Assembly (NCBI GenBank): GCA_965220535.1 | Contig: OZ244833.1 | Location: 2,356,001 to 2,420,000, forward strand | Source of the DNA: HK1 sp965220535 | Lineage (GTDB): Bacteria; Pseudomonadota; Gammaproteobacteria; HK1 | Length of the DNA: 64,000 bases | Reading direction: 5' to 3' | Shown here: one piece after another, positions 41,157 through 49,953 of the stretch | Layout: each line of letters starts with the position of its first letter | How positions within the stretch are numbered: the stretch's first letter is position 1 | Notes under the pieces: generated by a model | Database searches by the model: none | Told to the model about the DNA's origin: nothing | What the model saw: the letters and a program-made list of their open reading frames with translations, nothing else | Position numbers and translations under genes: made by a program

Positions 41157-43522
41157 TGCACCGCCGCTTCGCCAAGACGACGGCCTTCGCCGAACCCGTC
41201 ATTCAGGTGGCGGTGCCGACCCCGCTGCGTCGTCGTTTCGACTACTTGCCTCCCTCGGCGATCCCCGGATCGTTCCCGATCCGCTGCGGAATGCGGGTGC
41301 GGGTGCCTTTCGGGCGCACCACCGCCATCGGGGTCGTCATCGGCATCGCCCGCCACAGCGCCTTGCCGCCGGCGAAGCTCAAGCGGGTGCGCGATGTGCT
41401 CGACGAAGAACCCTTGCTCGAAGAATCGATCCTCGATCTCCTGCTATGGGCCAGCGGCTATTTTCAGCATCCGGTCGGGGAGGTCGTCGTCGGGACCCTG
41501 CCCCGCCTGCTGCGCATGGGGCGGGGGCTGCAGGCATTCGCTGCCGATCCCGAATACTCGCTGACCCCGACCGGCGAGCGAGCGCTCGGCGAATCCCACT
41601 TGGCGGCGGCCCCGGTACAAGAGCGATTGCTGCGCATCGTGCAAGATCGAGGCGGCGAGGAAGGCAAGGGGAATCGGGTTCGAGAAGGGGCGCTGAAAGA
41701 GGCCTTCGTCGAAGCCGGAATTCCCAACTGGCGACGTCCCTTGCAGGCGCTGATCGACAAGGGCTTGCTCGGGCGCCGACAAGACGAAACGCAAGAGGCG
41801 GTCGAGACTTCGGGCTCCAAGGTCTGCGATTTACCGGACAAGCCCGGCGCTCGCGTCGAGATCGACTCCCCCGCCTCGCTTCGGCCCGAGCCTTTCGAAT
41901 CGTCCTCCTCCTCCTTGCGGATGAACGCGGATCAGATCAAGGCCGCCGATGCCATTTCGGCGGGGATCGGGCATTTCGACTCCTTTTTGTTGGAGGGGGT
42001 GACCGGCAGCGGCAAGACCGAGGTCTATCTTCGGGCGATCGAAGAGGTGGTGGCATCCGGTCGCCAAGCCCTGGTATTGATCCCCGAGATCGGCCTGACC
42101 CCGCAGCTCATCGCCCGTTTCGGCGAGCGCCTTCGCTGCCGAGTGCAAACCCTGCATTCGGGGCTTTCCGACGGCGAGCGTTTGGCCGCATGGACGAGCG
42201 CGCGCAACGGTCAAGCCCAAGTGGTGGTGGGAACGCGCTCGGCGGTTTTCGTCCCCCTTGCCCGTCCCGGGCTCTTCGTGGTCGACGAGGAGCACGATCT
42301 TTCTTATAAACAGCAAGAGGGCTTTCGCTACTCCGCTCGCGATCTGGCGGTGATGCGGGCGCGCAACGCCGGCGTTCCCGTCGTTCTCGCCAGCGCCACC
42401 CCCTCCTTGGAGGCGATCGAGAATGTCCGGCGCGGGCGCTATAAGCATCTCGATCTTCCGCGCCGCGCCGGGGGAGCGAAGATGCCTCGTATCGATGTCG
42501 TCGATTTGCGCTCCCGCCCCTTCGCCGAGGGGCTGAGCGACCCCCTGATCGAGGCCATCGAGGAAACCCGCTCCCGCTCCGAGCAGGCTCTGCTCTTCGT
42601 CAATCGCCGGGGCTATGCGCCGCGCTTTTTATGCCATGGCTGCGGATGGATAGCCGACTGCTCCCGCTGCGACGCCCAACTCGTGCTGCATCATGCCGAC
42701 CGCCGCTTGCGGTGCCACCACTGCCAATCGGAATATCCGCTCGTTCTCCTCTGCCCCGAATGCGGCGGCGAGGATCTGCGCAGCCTCGGGATCGGAACCG
42801 AGCGAGTCGCCCGCGCCTTGGAGACGAGGATCGAGGGATTGCGGGTGGCGCGCATGGATCGCGATTCCACCAGAAGGCGGGGAGCCTTGGAATCCCTGCT
42901 GGCGCGAGTGCACGCGGGCGAAATCGATGCCTTGGTGGGGACCCAAATGCTTGCCAAGGGGCACCATTTCCCGAACGTCACCTTGGTTGCGATTTTGGAT
43001 GCCGACGGCGGGCTTTTCGGCGTGGATTTCAGGGCCACGGAGCGCATGGCCCAGTTGTTGATCCAAGTTGCGGGGCGCGCCGGACGAGGCGACCGCCCCG
43101 GAAGGGTGATCCTGCAGACCCACCATCCCGACCATCCCCTCCTGCGTCGTTTGGTCCTCGAGGGCTATCGGACCTTTTGCACCGGAGCCCTCGAGGAGCG
43201 TCGACACGCTCGCCTGCCGCCCTACGCGAATCTGGCGTTGGTGCGGGCGGAGGCGATGCAAAGACGTTTCCCCGAGATTTTTCTCGAAGCCGCCGCCGCC
43301 GCGGCGCGGGCGCAGGCTCCGGCGGGGATTGCGGTTCTCGGCCCGGCCCCGGCGCCGATGGAACGCAAGGCCGGACGTTGGCGCAGCCAGCTCTTGATCG
43401 AGGCCTCCTCGCGCACCGCCATGCAGCGTTTTCTTTCTCCTTTGATCGAGGCCTTGGAGGCCTTGCCCGCGGCGCGGCGAGTACGCTGGTCGGTCGATGT
43501 CGACCCTCAAGAGATGGTTTGA
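41156..43522 (+). CDS. priA: Primosomal protein N' (replication restart helicase PriA)
   Basis: A 788-residue superfamily 2 helicase, slightly longer than E. coli PriA (732). The N-terminal 3'-DNA-binding domain starts at about residue 12. Walker A is Gly-Val-Thr-Gly-Ser-Gly-Lys-Thr near 280-287 and motif II is Asp-Glu-Glu-His near 376. Ser-Ala-Thr-Pro-Ser follows near 410. Paired cysteines between about 493 and 540 bind zinc. It reloads the replisome at stalled forks. A GGAGGAG element nine bases before the ATG at 41156 and the 1-base overlap with the previous stop fix the start; the long open frame upstream is not PriA. Confidence 0.95.
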   Translation: MHRRFAKTTAFAEPVIQVAVPTPLRRRFDYLPPSAIPGSFPIRCGMRVRVPFGRTTAIGVVIGIARHSALPPAKLKRVRDVLDEEPLLEESILDLLLWASGYFQHPVGEVVVGTLPRLLRMGRGLQAFAADPEYSLTPTGERALGESHLAAAPVQERLLRIVQDRGGEEGKGNRVREGALKEAFVEAGIPNWRRPLQALIDKGLLGRRQDETQEAVETSGSKVCDLPDKPGARVEIDSPASLRPEPFESSSSSLRMNADQIKAADAISAGIGHFDSFLLEGVTGSGKTEVYLRAIEEVVASGRQALVLIPEIGLTPQLIARFGERLRCRVQTLHSGLSDGERLAAWTSARNGQAQVVVGTRSAVFVPLARPGLFVVDEEHDLSYKQQEGFRYSARDLAVMRARNAGVPVVLASATPSLEAIENVRRGRYKHLDLPRRAGGAKMPRIDVVDLRSRPFAEGLSDPLIEAIEETRSRSEQALLFVNRRGYAPRFLCHGCGWIADCSRCDAQLVLHHADRRLRCHHCQSEYPLVLLCPECGGEDLRSLGIGTERVARALETRIEGLRVARMDRDSTRRRGALESLLARVHAGEIDALVGTQMLAKGHHFPNVTLVAILDADGGLFGVDFRATERMAQLLIQVAGRAGRGDRPGRVILQTHHPDHPLLRRLVLEGYRTFCTGALEERRHARLPPYANLALVRAEAMQRRFPEIFLEAAAAAARAQAPAGIAVLGPAPAPMERKAGRWRSQLLIEASSRTAMQRFLSPLIEALEALPAARRVRWSVDVDPQEMV

Positions 43523-43954
43523 AAACGCCCCGGCAAGGGCTCCGGGGATCGATGACTTGCGAGGCCAAGGCGCCGCCGAGATCCTCGCAAGGGATGCGGG
43601 ACTTCGGATTTCGTCGCTTACGCCGCGCTCGTCGGATTTGCAAAGGGGGCGGACCGCGCCGGATCCCTCGGGCTTTGTCGGGGTGGGGCGGGGCGGCGGC
43701 GGCTGCCGAAAGCCCTCTCGGGCGAGCGAATTCTGCGAAAATCGCGCGCGCATTCCCGATGGATCCCGATAGGATCCCGAATAGGTGGCGACAGCGATAT
43801 TCGATCGGCGACAGCGGCGACAAGGGAGCGAGTTCGAGTCGGCGGGGACCGCAAAATCATCCCCCTTTTCATCGACCCCGTCGAAGATCGCCGGGCATCG
43901 ATCTTTCCTCCCTCCCTTATCGGCATTGTCTTCGCTTTCGAAGGAGAGCCTGGT
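43523..43954. other. 432-base spacer between priA and the FAD dehydrogenase
   Basis: No gene was recognised. It carries an 11-bp tandem duplication (GGATCCCGATA, 43759-43780) and repeated GCGACAGCG words near 43785-43825. Overlapping minus-strand open frames are antisense chance frames. Confidence 0.5.
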
Positions 43955-46417
43955 ATGAACGCTTCGGTGAACCTGCCCGAGCGGGCGAGCGCGGTGGTGA
44001 TCGGCGGTGGCGTTACCGGCGCCAGCGTCGCTTGGCATTTGGCGAAACTCGGTTGGTCCGATGTCCTGTTGCTCGAACGCCGGCGCTTCGCCGGCGGCAC
44101 CAGTTGGCATGCCGCCGGGCTTATCGGCACCGCCCGCGCGACCGAGACCCACGCCGCGCTGTGCGCCTATACCCGCGGCTTGCTGACCGAACTGGAGTCG
44201 GAGACCGGCCAATCCACCGGTTTTCGCCAGGTGGGGAGCGTCGCCATCGCCCATAGCCGGGATCGTCTGGCGGAGCTGAAAAGACTCGCCGATGCCTGGA
44301 ACGCCTTCGGCTGGGGACGGATGGAAACGATCACCGCCGAGGAGGTCGCGCACTTCCACCCGCTGGTGCGCACCGACGATCTCCTCGGCGGAACATGGCT
44401 TGCGAGCGACGGCATGGCAAGCCCGGTCGATGTGGTCAACGCCTATATCAAGGGGGCGCGGGCGCGAGGCGCGCGCTGTGTCGAGGGGGTCGAGGTCAAG
44501 GGATTTCGTATCGAGGACGATCGGGTGCGAGCGGTGCAAACCGATCACGGGGAGGTCGCTTGCGAGTATGTGGTTTGCGCCGCCGGTCTTTGGTCGCGCT
44601 CGTTGGGCAGGCTGGCCGGGGTGTCGATCCCCTTGCATGCCTGCGAGCACTATTACGCCCACACCGAGAAACTCCCCGATCTTCCCCCCGACCTGCCGGT
44701 CCTGCGCGATCAGGACAAGGCGGCGTATTACCGCGAGGACGCCGGCAGTTTGCTGGTCGGGGCCTTCGAACTCCATGCCCGCCCCGTCCCCATCGAGACC
44801 ATCCCCGAGGATTTTTGCTTCGACGAGCTGCCAGGTCATAGCGAGGAGCAGCTGATGCCGATCCTCGCCGATGCGATGGAGCGGGTTCCGCTGCTGCGCG
44901 AGGTCGGCTGGCGCAGTTTTTTCTGCGGCCCCGAGAGCTTCACCCCCGACGACCAATTTCACGTCGGCGAATCCCCGGAGCTGCGCAATTTCCATGTCGC
45001 TTGCGGCCTCAACTCGGTCGGCATCGTCACCTCGGGAGGCATCGGCAAGGTCTGCGCCGAGTGGATCGACAAGGGCCATCCCCCGATGGATCTCACGGCC
45101 AACGATCTGCGCCGTACCTTCGTCTTCCAAAATACGCAGGCCTATATCGCCGAGCGAGTCAGTGAAACCTTGGGCTTGCTCTACGACCGGCACTATCCCT
45201 ATCGCCAATACGCCACCGCGCGCGATATACGCCATTCCCCGATCCACGAGCGCTTGGCGGCCCATGGCGCCTGTTTCGGAGAGGCCGCGGGCTGGGAGCG
45301 GCCCAACTGGTTCGCCCCCGAAGGGGTATCGCCGGTCTACGAACACTCCTTCGGACGCCAGAACTGGTTCGAATATTCGGCGGCGGAACACAAAGCGGCG
45401 CGCGAGGGCGTTGCCCTTTTCGATCAATCGAGTTTCGCGAAATATCTCGTCAAGGGCGAAGACGCCTGCCGCGTTCTGCAACGCATCAGCTGCAACGATG
45501 TCGATATCGCCCCGGGAAGGATGGTTTATACCCACTGGCTCAACGAGCGCGGCGGCATCGAGGCGGATCTGACCTTGAGCCGTATCGACGAACAGACCTA
45601 TATCGTGGTCAGCGGAGCCGGTGCCGCTCGGCGCGATCTGGCGTGGCTCGATCGCCATATCGAGCCCGAGGCGCGGGCGATCGTCGTCGATATCACCGCG
45701 CAATGGGCGATCTTGGGGTTGATGGGGCCGCGTAGCCGCGCCCTGCTCGAGGCCATCGTCGCCGCCGATTTTTCCGATGCCGCATTCCCCTTCGGCACCG
45801 TGCGCGAGGTGGAGTTGGGCTGCGCCGTCGTGCGCGCGGCGCGGGTTTCCTACGTCGGCGAACTCGGCTGGGAACTGCACGTACCGGCGGATCAAGCGCG
45901 GCACGTCTTCGACCGACTGATCGACGTCAAAGCGGAGCATTCCTTGTGCTTGGCCGGGATGCACGCTCTCGATTCATGTCGCCTCGAAAAGAAATTCGTG
46001 CATTTCGGCCACGATATTTCGGATGTCGATACCCCCGTGGAAGCCGGGATGGGTTGGCTGTGTCGGATGAACAAGGCGATCCCCTTTATCGGCCGAGAGG
46101 CGATCGCCCGTCAAATCGAGGCCGGCTCTTGCAAACGCTTGCTGCAATTCCTGTCGCAGGATCCCGATACGATGCTTTTCGGCCACGAGCCGATCTTGAA
46201 AGACGGGGACGTCGTCGGCTACCTCACATCGGCGGGTTATGGCCACAGCCTAGGCGGGGCGATCGGGCTCGGCTATGCGAAATCCAGCACGAGAACAAGG
46301 CGGGAGTGGGTCGAGAGCGGGGGGTGGGAGATCCTCGTCGAGGGCGAGAGGATCCCGGCCCGCGCCGCTTGGAGCGCGCTTTACGATCCGAAAGGCGAGC
46401 GGATGAGAGGCGGATGA
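43955..46417 (+). CDS. FAD-dependent dehydrogenase with GcvT domain (dimethylglycine/sarcosine dehydrogenase family)
   Basis: An 820-residue enzyme. The FAD motif Gly-Gly-Gly-Val-Thr-Gly-Ala-Ser is near 17-24, and a D-amino-acid-oxidase-type domain covers about 10-375. A linker follows, then aminomethyltransferase (GcvT) domains from about 430 to 815. This layout belongs to dimethylglycine, sarcosine and related dehydrogenases, which oxidise N-methyl groups and pass the one-carbon unit to tetrahydrofolate. The exact amine is not determined. The GGAG site and ATG at 43955 are clear. The gene stands alone, convergent with mrcA. Its stop lies in an 11-bp duplication. Confidence 0.87.
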   Translation: MNASVNLPERASAVVIGGGVTGASVAWHLAKLGWSDVLLLERRRFAGGTSWHAAGLIGTARATETHAALCAYTRGLLTELESETGQSTGFRQVGSVAIAHSRDRLAELKRLADAWNAFGWGRMETITAEEVAHFHPLVRTDDLLGGTWLASDGMASPVDVVNAYIKGARARGARCVEGVEVKGFRIEDDRVRAVQTDHGEVACEYVVCAAGLWSRSLGRLAGVSIPLHACEHYYAHTEKLPDLPPDLPVLRDQDKAAYYREDAGSLLVGAFELHARPVPIETIPEDFCFDELPGHSEEQLMPILADAMERVPLLREVGWRSFFCGPESFTPDDQFHVGESPELRNFHVACGLNSVGIVTSGGIGKVCAEWIDKGHPPMDLTANDLRRTFVFQNTQAYIAERVSETLGLLYDRHYPYRQYATARDIRHSPIHERLAAHGACFGEAAGWERPNWFAPEGVSPVYEHSFGRQNWFEYSAAEHKAAREGVALFDQSSFAKYLVKGEDACRVLQRISCNDVDIAPGRMVYTHWLNERGGIEADLTLSRIDEQTYIVVSGAGAARRDLAWLDRHIEPEARAIVVDITAQWAILGLMGPRSRALLEAIVAADFSDAAFPFGTVREVELGCAVVRAARVSYVGELGWELHVPADQARHVFDRLIDVKAEHSLCLAGMHALDSCRLEKKFVHFGHDISDVDTPVEAGMGWLCRMNKAIPFIGREAIARQIEAGSCKRLLQFLSQDPDTMLFGHEPILKDGDVVGYLTSAGYGHSLGGAIGLGYAKSSTRTRREWVESGGWEILVEGERIPARAAWSALYDPKGERMRGG

Positions 46418-46420
46418 GGG
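46399..46420. repeat. Tandem duplication, 11 bp x2, forming a stop codon
   Basis: GCGGATGAGAG is followed by GCGGATGAGGG. The first copy is read as coding sequence; in the second, shifted by 11 bases, the same word gives the TGA (46415-46417) that ends the gene. Confidence 0.9.
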
Positions 46421-46425
46421 GCGCC

Positions 46426-46572
46426 GTTCGAGAAGCGCTGTTCGAGAAGGGATGCTTCGTTTCCTTCCGACTTTACGAGGGCTTTCGGCTCTTAAAGTCG
46501 GCTCTTAAGGTTGCGGCCTTCGGCGAAACGCTCGCGCCAAGAATTGCTACCGTGCAAGACTACCGTGCAAGC
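46426..46572. repeat. Three tandem duplications in one short spacer
   Basis: Between the convergent dehydrogenase and mrcA genes are three separate pairs: GTTCGAGAAGCGCT-type (14 bp, 46426-46453), TCGGCTCTTAAAG-type (13 bp, 46485-46510) and CTACCGTGCAAGA-type (13 bp, 46547-46572). Each pair is adjacent with few or no changes. Confidence 0.93.
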
Positions 46573-46595
46573 CTTCGTCGCGCGCGCAAGAGCCT

Positions 46596-49094
46596 TCAAA
46601 AAAGCCTTTCGGTGACGCTGCTCGGGGCCGGCGATGTCGTGCCCGAGGTCTCGTCGGTGGACGGCGACAGGGGGATTTCCGCAACCTGCGAAGGAACGAG
46701 CGCTCGGCGAAAGTTCTCGAAGATCGCGTTCTTTTGTCCCGCGGGGGCGAGCAAGCCGGTGGCGGGGTCGATCCGCAAGGTGACGATCCCGTCCGGACGC
46801 TTCAACCGACTCGAGGGGGTATCGGCCAGCGCGGTCTCCATGAACTCGATCCACATCGGCAAGGCGGCGCGCCCGCCGGTTTCTTTGTTCCCGAGCGGGC
46901 CGTGTTCGTCGAAGCCGACCCAGGCGGTCGCCACGATATCGGCGTTGAAGCCGGAAAACCAAGCGTCGCGTTGATCGTTGGTGGTGCCCGTTTTCCCCGC
47001 GATATCGCTTCGCTCGAGGCTCAACGCTTTGCGTCCGGTGCCCACCCGAATGACATCGCGCAGCATCGAGTACATCAGCCAAGCGTTGCGCTCGTCCAAG
47101 GCCCGGGCGGCGGTGACGACCCCCGGTGCGCATTCGGGCTCGCATACCGTCGGGGCCGAGGCGGTGAAAATCGTCTTTTCGTCGATATCGACGATCCGGT
47201 CCACGAAATTGGGAATGACGCTATGGCCGCCGTTGGCGAAGACCGCATAGCCGCTTGCGATTTCGAGCGGGGATAGAACGGCGCTGCCCAAAGCGAGGGA
47301 GAGACCGCGGGGCAGGGAATCGGCTTCGAAACCGAATTTGACGAGATGGTCCACGGCGTGATCGATCCCCATCTCCCGCAAGAGGCGGATCGAGACCAGA
47401 TTGCGGGATTTATACAAGGCGGTGCGCAATCTCGTGGGGCCGAAGAACTTGCGACTGTAGTTCTCGGGTCGCCAAGCGCTCGCAAGGCTCGGATCGTCGA
47501 AGACCACCGGCGCATCGTTGATGATGCTGGCCGCGGTGAATCCCCGCTCGAGGGCGGCGGAATAGACGAAGGGCTTGAAACTCGAGCCCGGCTGCCTTTT
47601 GGCTTGGATCGCGCGATTGAATTTGCTGCGCCGGAAATCGAAGCCCCCGACCAACGACAGGATCGCCCCGTTTTTCGGGCTCAAAGCGACCAACGCTCCC
47701 TCGACCGCCGGGATCTGAGCCAAGGCGAAGCCCTCGTCCTGTGCTTGCAAACGCACGATATCACCGGGATCTGCGACATCCGCAGCCTTTGCCGGTTTGC
47801 GACCGAGGCGATTGGGGGTGATATGAGGTCTGGCCCATTGCATCTTCGCAAAAGGCACCCGAACCGGCTCGGCGATATCGCGCACCGACAGTTCGATCCC
47901 CTCCTTGTCGACCTTTCGCACCAACGCGGGATGGAGATCGCCGAGGACCGGGATCTTCCGCAGGCGATCGCGCAAGGCCTCTTCGGGTGCGGATCCGCTC
48001 GCCTTCGCGGTCGCTCGATCGCTTCCGGCGAGAGAGGACTTCGAAGACGGCGAGGCGGTTTGCGAGGCCTCTTGCGAGGCTTCCACCGCCTTCGCTTCCA
48101 TACGCCCTTCGGGGCCGCGGTAGCCGTGACGACGGTCGTAAGCGATCAGCGCGTTGCGCAGGGCGCGGTTGGCGGCGCTTTGCAAAGTCCCGTCGATGGT
48201 GGTGTAGACCTTGTAGCCCGCGGTATAGGCCTCCTCGCCGTATCGTTCCTCCATATAGGCGCGCGCCATTTCCGCGACATAAGGAGCCTCGACTTCCACC
48301 GCCAAGGCATGCACCCTCGCGGTGACGGCTTGCGCCTGTGCCTGATCGTGCTCGATGCGGCTGATATATCCGATATCGAGCATGCGTTTGAGCACGTAAT
48401 TGCGGCGGGCAAGGGCCCGCTCGGGATTGGCAACCGGGTTGAAACGCGAGGGAGCCTTCGGCAAACCGGCGATCATCGCCATCTGGGCCAGGCTCAAATC
48501 CGAAAGCGGCAGTCCGTAGTAGACCAAAGCGGCGGCGGCGGCCCCGTAGGCCCGATGCCCCAAGAAAATCTTGTTGATATAAAGTTCGAGGATTTCGTCC
48601 TTGGTGAACAGATGCTCGATCTTGAGAGCCAAGAGGATCTCGTTGATCTTGCGCAAATAGGTCTTTTCCCTTCCCAAAAAGAAGTTGCGCGCCACCTGCA
48701 TGGTGATCGTGCTGCCCCCCGGACCCTTTTCGCCGGTGCGAACCAGATAGGCCGCGGCCCGCACGAGCCCTTGCCAGTCGACGCCCGGATGCTCGTAGAA
48801 ACGGTCATCCTCGCTGGCGATGAAAGCATGGATCATCCGCTGCGGGATTTCCGATCGACGCAAGGGAGTTCGGCGTTTTTCCCCGAATTCCCCGATCAGC
48901 CGACCATCTTGGGTATATACCTGCAAAGGCACTTGCCATTGCACCCCGCGCAGGCTTTCGGGGGAAGGCAAGTGTTTGTCAAGGTACCACCAACCGATTC
49001 CGCTGCCGACGAGCAGCAGCAAAACGACCGCCAGCCCGACCCGAAAGAGAGTTCGAGCCAGCGCGAAGAGCAATCTCAAGGCGAATCGGATCAT
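46596..49094 (-). CDS. mrcA: Penicillin-binding protein 1A
   Basis: An 832-residue bifunctional class A PBP that builds and cross-links peptidoglycan. A membrane anchor is at about 10-32. The glycosyltransferase domain has the catalytic Glu in Glu-Asp-Asp-Arg-Phe-Tyr-Glu-His near 92 and Gly-Gly-Ser-Thr-Ile-Thr-Met-Gln. The transpeptidase has Ser-Ser-Phe-Lys near 502, Ser-Arg-Asn near 562 and Lys-Thr-Gly-Thr near 700. An OB-like insert lies between, with a Lys/Ala/Ser-rich low-complexity stretch near 335-365. An AGGA element favours the ATG at 49094 over 49103. It is divergent from aroK; in Pseudomonas and relatives pilMNOPQ lie between ponA/mrcA and aroK, but not here. Confidence 0.93.
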   Translation of the reverse strand: MIRFALRLLFALARTLFRVGLAVVLLLLVGSGIGWWYLDKHLPSPESLRGVQWQVPLQVYTQDGRLIGEFGEKRRTPLRRSEIPQRMIHAFIASEDDRFYEHPGVDWQGLVRAAAYLVRTGEKGPGGSTITMQVARNFFLGREKTYLRKINEILLALKIEHLFTKDEILELYINKIFLGHRAYGAAAAALVYYGLPLSDLSLAQMAMIAGLPKAPSRFNPVANPERALARRNYVLKRMLDIGYISRIEHDQAQAQAVTARVHALAVEVEAPYVAEMARAYMEERYGEEAYTAGYKVYTTIDGTLQSAANRALRNALIAYDRRHGYRGPEGRMEAKAVEASQEASQTASPSSKSSLAGSDRATAKASGSAPEEALRDRLRKIPVLGDLHPALVRKVDKEGIELSVRDIAEPVRVPFAKMQWARPHITPNRLGRKPAKAADVADPGDIVRLQAQDEGFALAQIPAVEGALVALSPKNGAILSLVGGFDFRRSKFNRAIQAKRQPGSSFKPFVYSAALERGFTAASIINDAPVVFDDPSLASAWRPENYSRKFFGPTRLRTALYKSRNLVSIRLLREMGIDHAVDHLVKFGFEADSLPRGLSLALGSAVLSPLEIASGYAVFANGGHSVIPNFVDRIVDIDEKTIFTASAPTVCEPECAPGVVTAARALDERNAWLMYSMLRDVIRVGTGRKALSLERSDIAGKTGTTNDQRDAWFSGFNADIVATAWVGFDEHGPLGNKETGGRAALPMWIEFMETALADTPSSRLKRPDGIVTLRIDPATGLLAPAGQKNAIFENFRRALVPSQVAEIPLSPSTDETSGTTSPAPSSVTERLF

Positions 49095-49405
49095 GGTACC
49101 CATCCTGCGAGCGCAGGACGATCTTCAAGACCATATTTTCTTGCCGACGTTGCCAAGGAACTTAAAGCCTCTAATCTATCATCTCGATGCATCATGCCGT
49201 TTCGCTCTCGAGATCTTTTTCGATATCGCGAAGCGGAAGAAATTTCGCAGGTGCTTTACCGGCAAAAGAATCGTGCATATCGATTGCGCAGCGTAAAAGG
49301 GAAAGTATAAGCAAAAGCGACGATTGTAAATCCCGAAATACCCCTGCTATCGACAAGATCGTCGATGATCGATCTTCTTTTTTCCGCCCTTTAAGGACCG
49401 ATATC
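49095..49405. other. Divergent mrcA/aroK control region
   Basis: The 311 bases probably hold promoters for both genes. A weak candidate (TTGCCA, 16 bases, TAATCT) lies near 49150-49177 on the plus strand. No gene and no pil genes are present. Confidence 0.45.
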
Positions 49406-49930
49406 TTGCTTTGCTCTTCCAATATCTTTCTGATCGGTCCGATGGGCGCCGGCAAAAGCACCGTTGCCCGCCGTCTCGCAACGGCGCTGGACAAGGAATT
49501 CGTCGATGCGGATCAGGAGCTCGAGCGACGAACCGGGGTCGGCATTCCCGTCATCTTCGATCTGGAGGGGGAAGCGGGCTTTCGCCAGCGGGAGGAGATT
49601 TTGCTCGCGGAGTTGGTGATGCGCGAAAATATCGTGCTTTCGACCGGCGGCGGGGCGGTGCTCTCGTCGCAAAACCGGAAGCGGATCAAGGAGCGGGGAT
49701 TCGTGGTCCATCTCACGGCATCCATCGATCTCCTCGTGGAGCGCACGAGCCGGGATCGTCAGCGGCCGTTGATGCAAACCGCCGACCCCGTCGCGACGAT
49801 GCGGGATTTGGTGCTCAAGCGCGCTCCGCTCTATCGCGAATGTGCCGATATGACCGTGAATTCGACCCGACGCTCGAGTCGACTCGTGGTCGACGAGATC
49901 ATTCGCAGCATCCGCTCCTTGCCTTCTTAG
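49406..49930 (+). CDS. aroK: Shikimate kinase
   Basis: A 174-residue P-loop kinase that phosphorylates shikimate in the chorismate pathway. Walker A Gly-Pro-Met-Gly-Ala-Gly-Lys-Ser is at 11-18. The shikimate-binding Asp is in Asp-Ala-Asp-Gln-Glu near 34, the Gly-Gly-Gly triplet near 81, and the lid Arg in Asp-Arg-Gln-Arg-Pro-Leu near 118. The first ATG in frame is far upstream in non-conserved sequence. The TTG at 49406 has AAGGA eight bases before it and gives the family length, so TTG was chosen. aroB follows after 23 bases. Confidence 0.93.
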   Translation: MLCSSNIFLIGPMGAGKSTVARRLATALDKEFVDADQELERRTGVGIPVIFDLEGEAGFRQREEILLAELVMRENIVLSTGGGAVLSSQNRKRIKERGFVVHLTASIDLLVERTSRDRQRPLMQTADPVATMRDLVLKRAPLYRECADMTVNSTRRSSRLVVDEIIRSIRSLPS

Positions 49931-49953
49931 AACCACTTTGGAGTCGGTAGCCG

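Noticed and set aside
42629..45964. A 1111-codon minus-strand open frame opposite priA and the FAD dehydrogenase
   Set aside because: It spans two well-supported plus-strand genes and their spacer, and its composition is that of an antisense frame.
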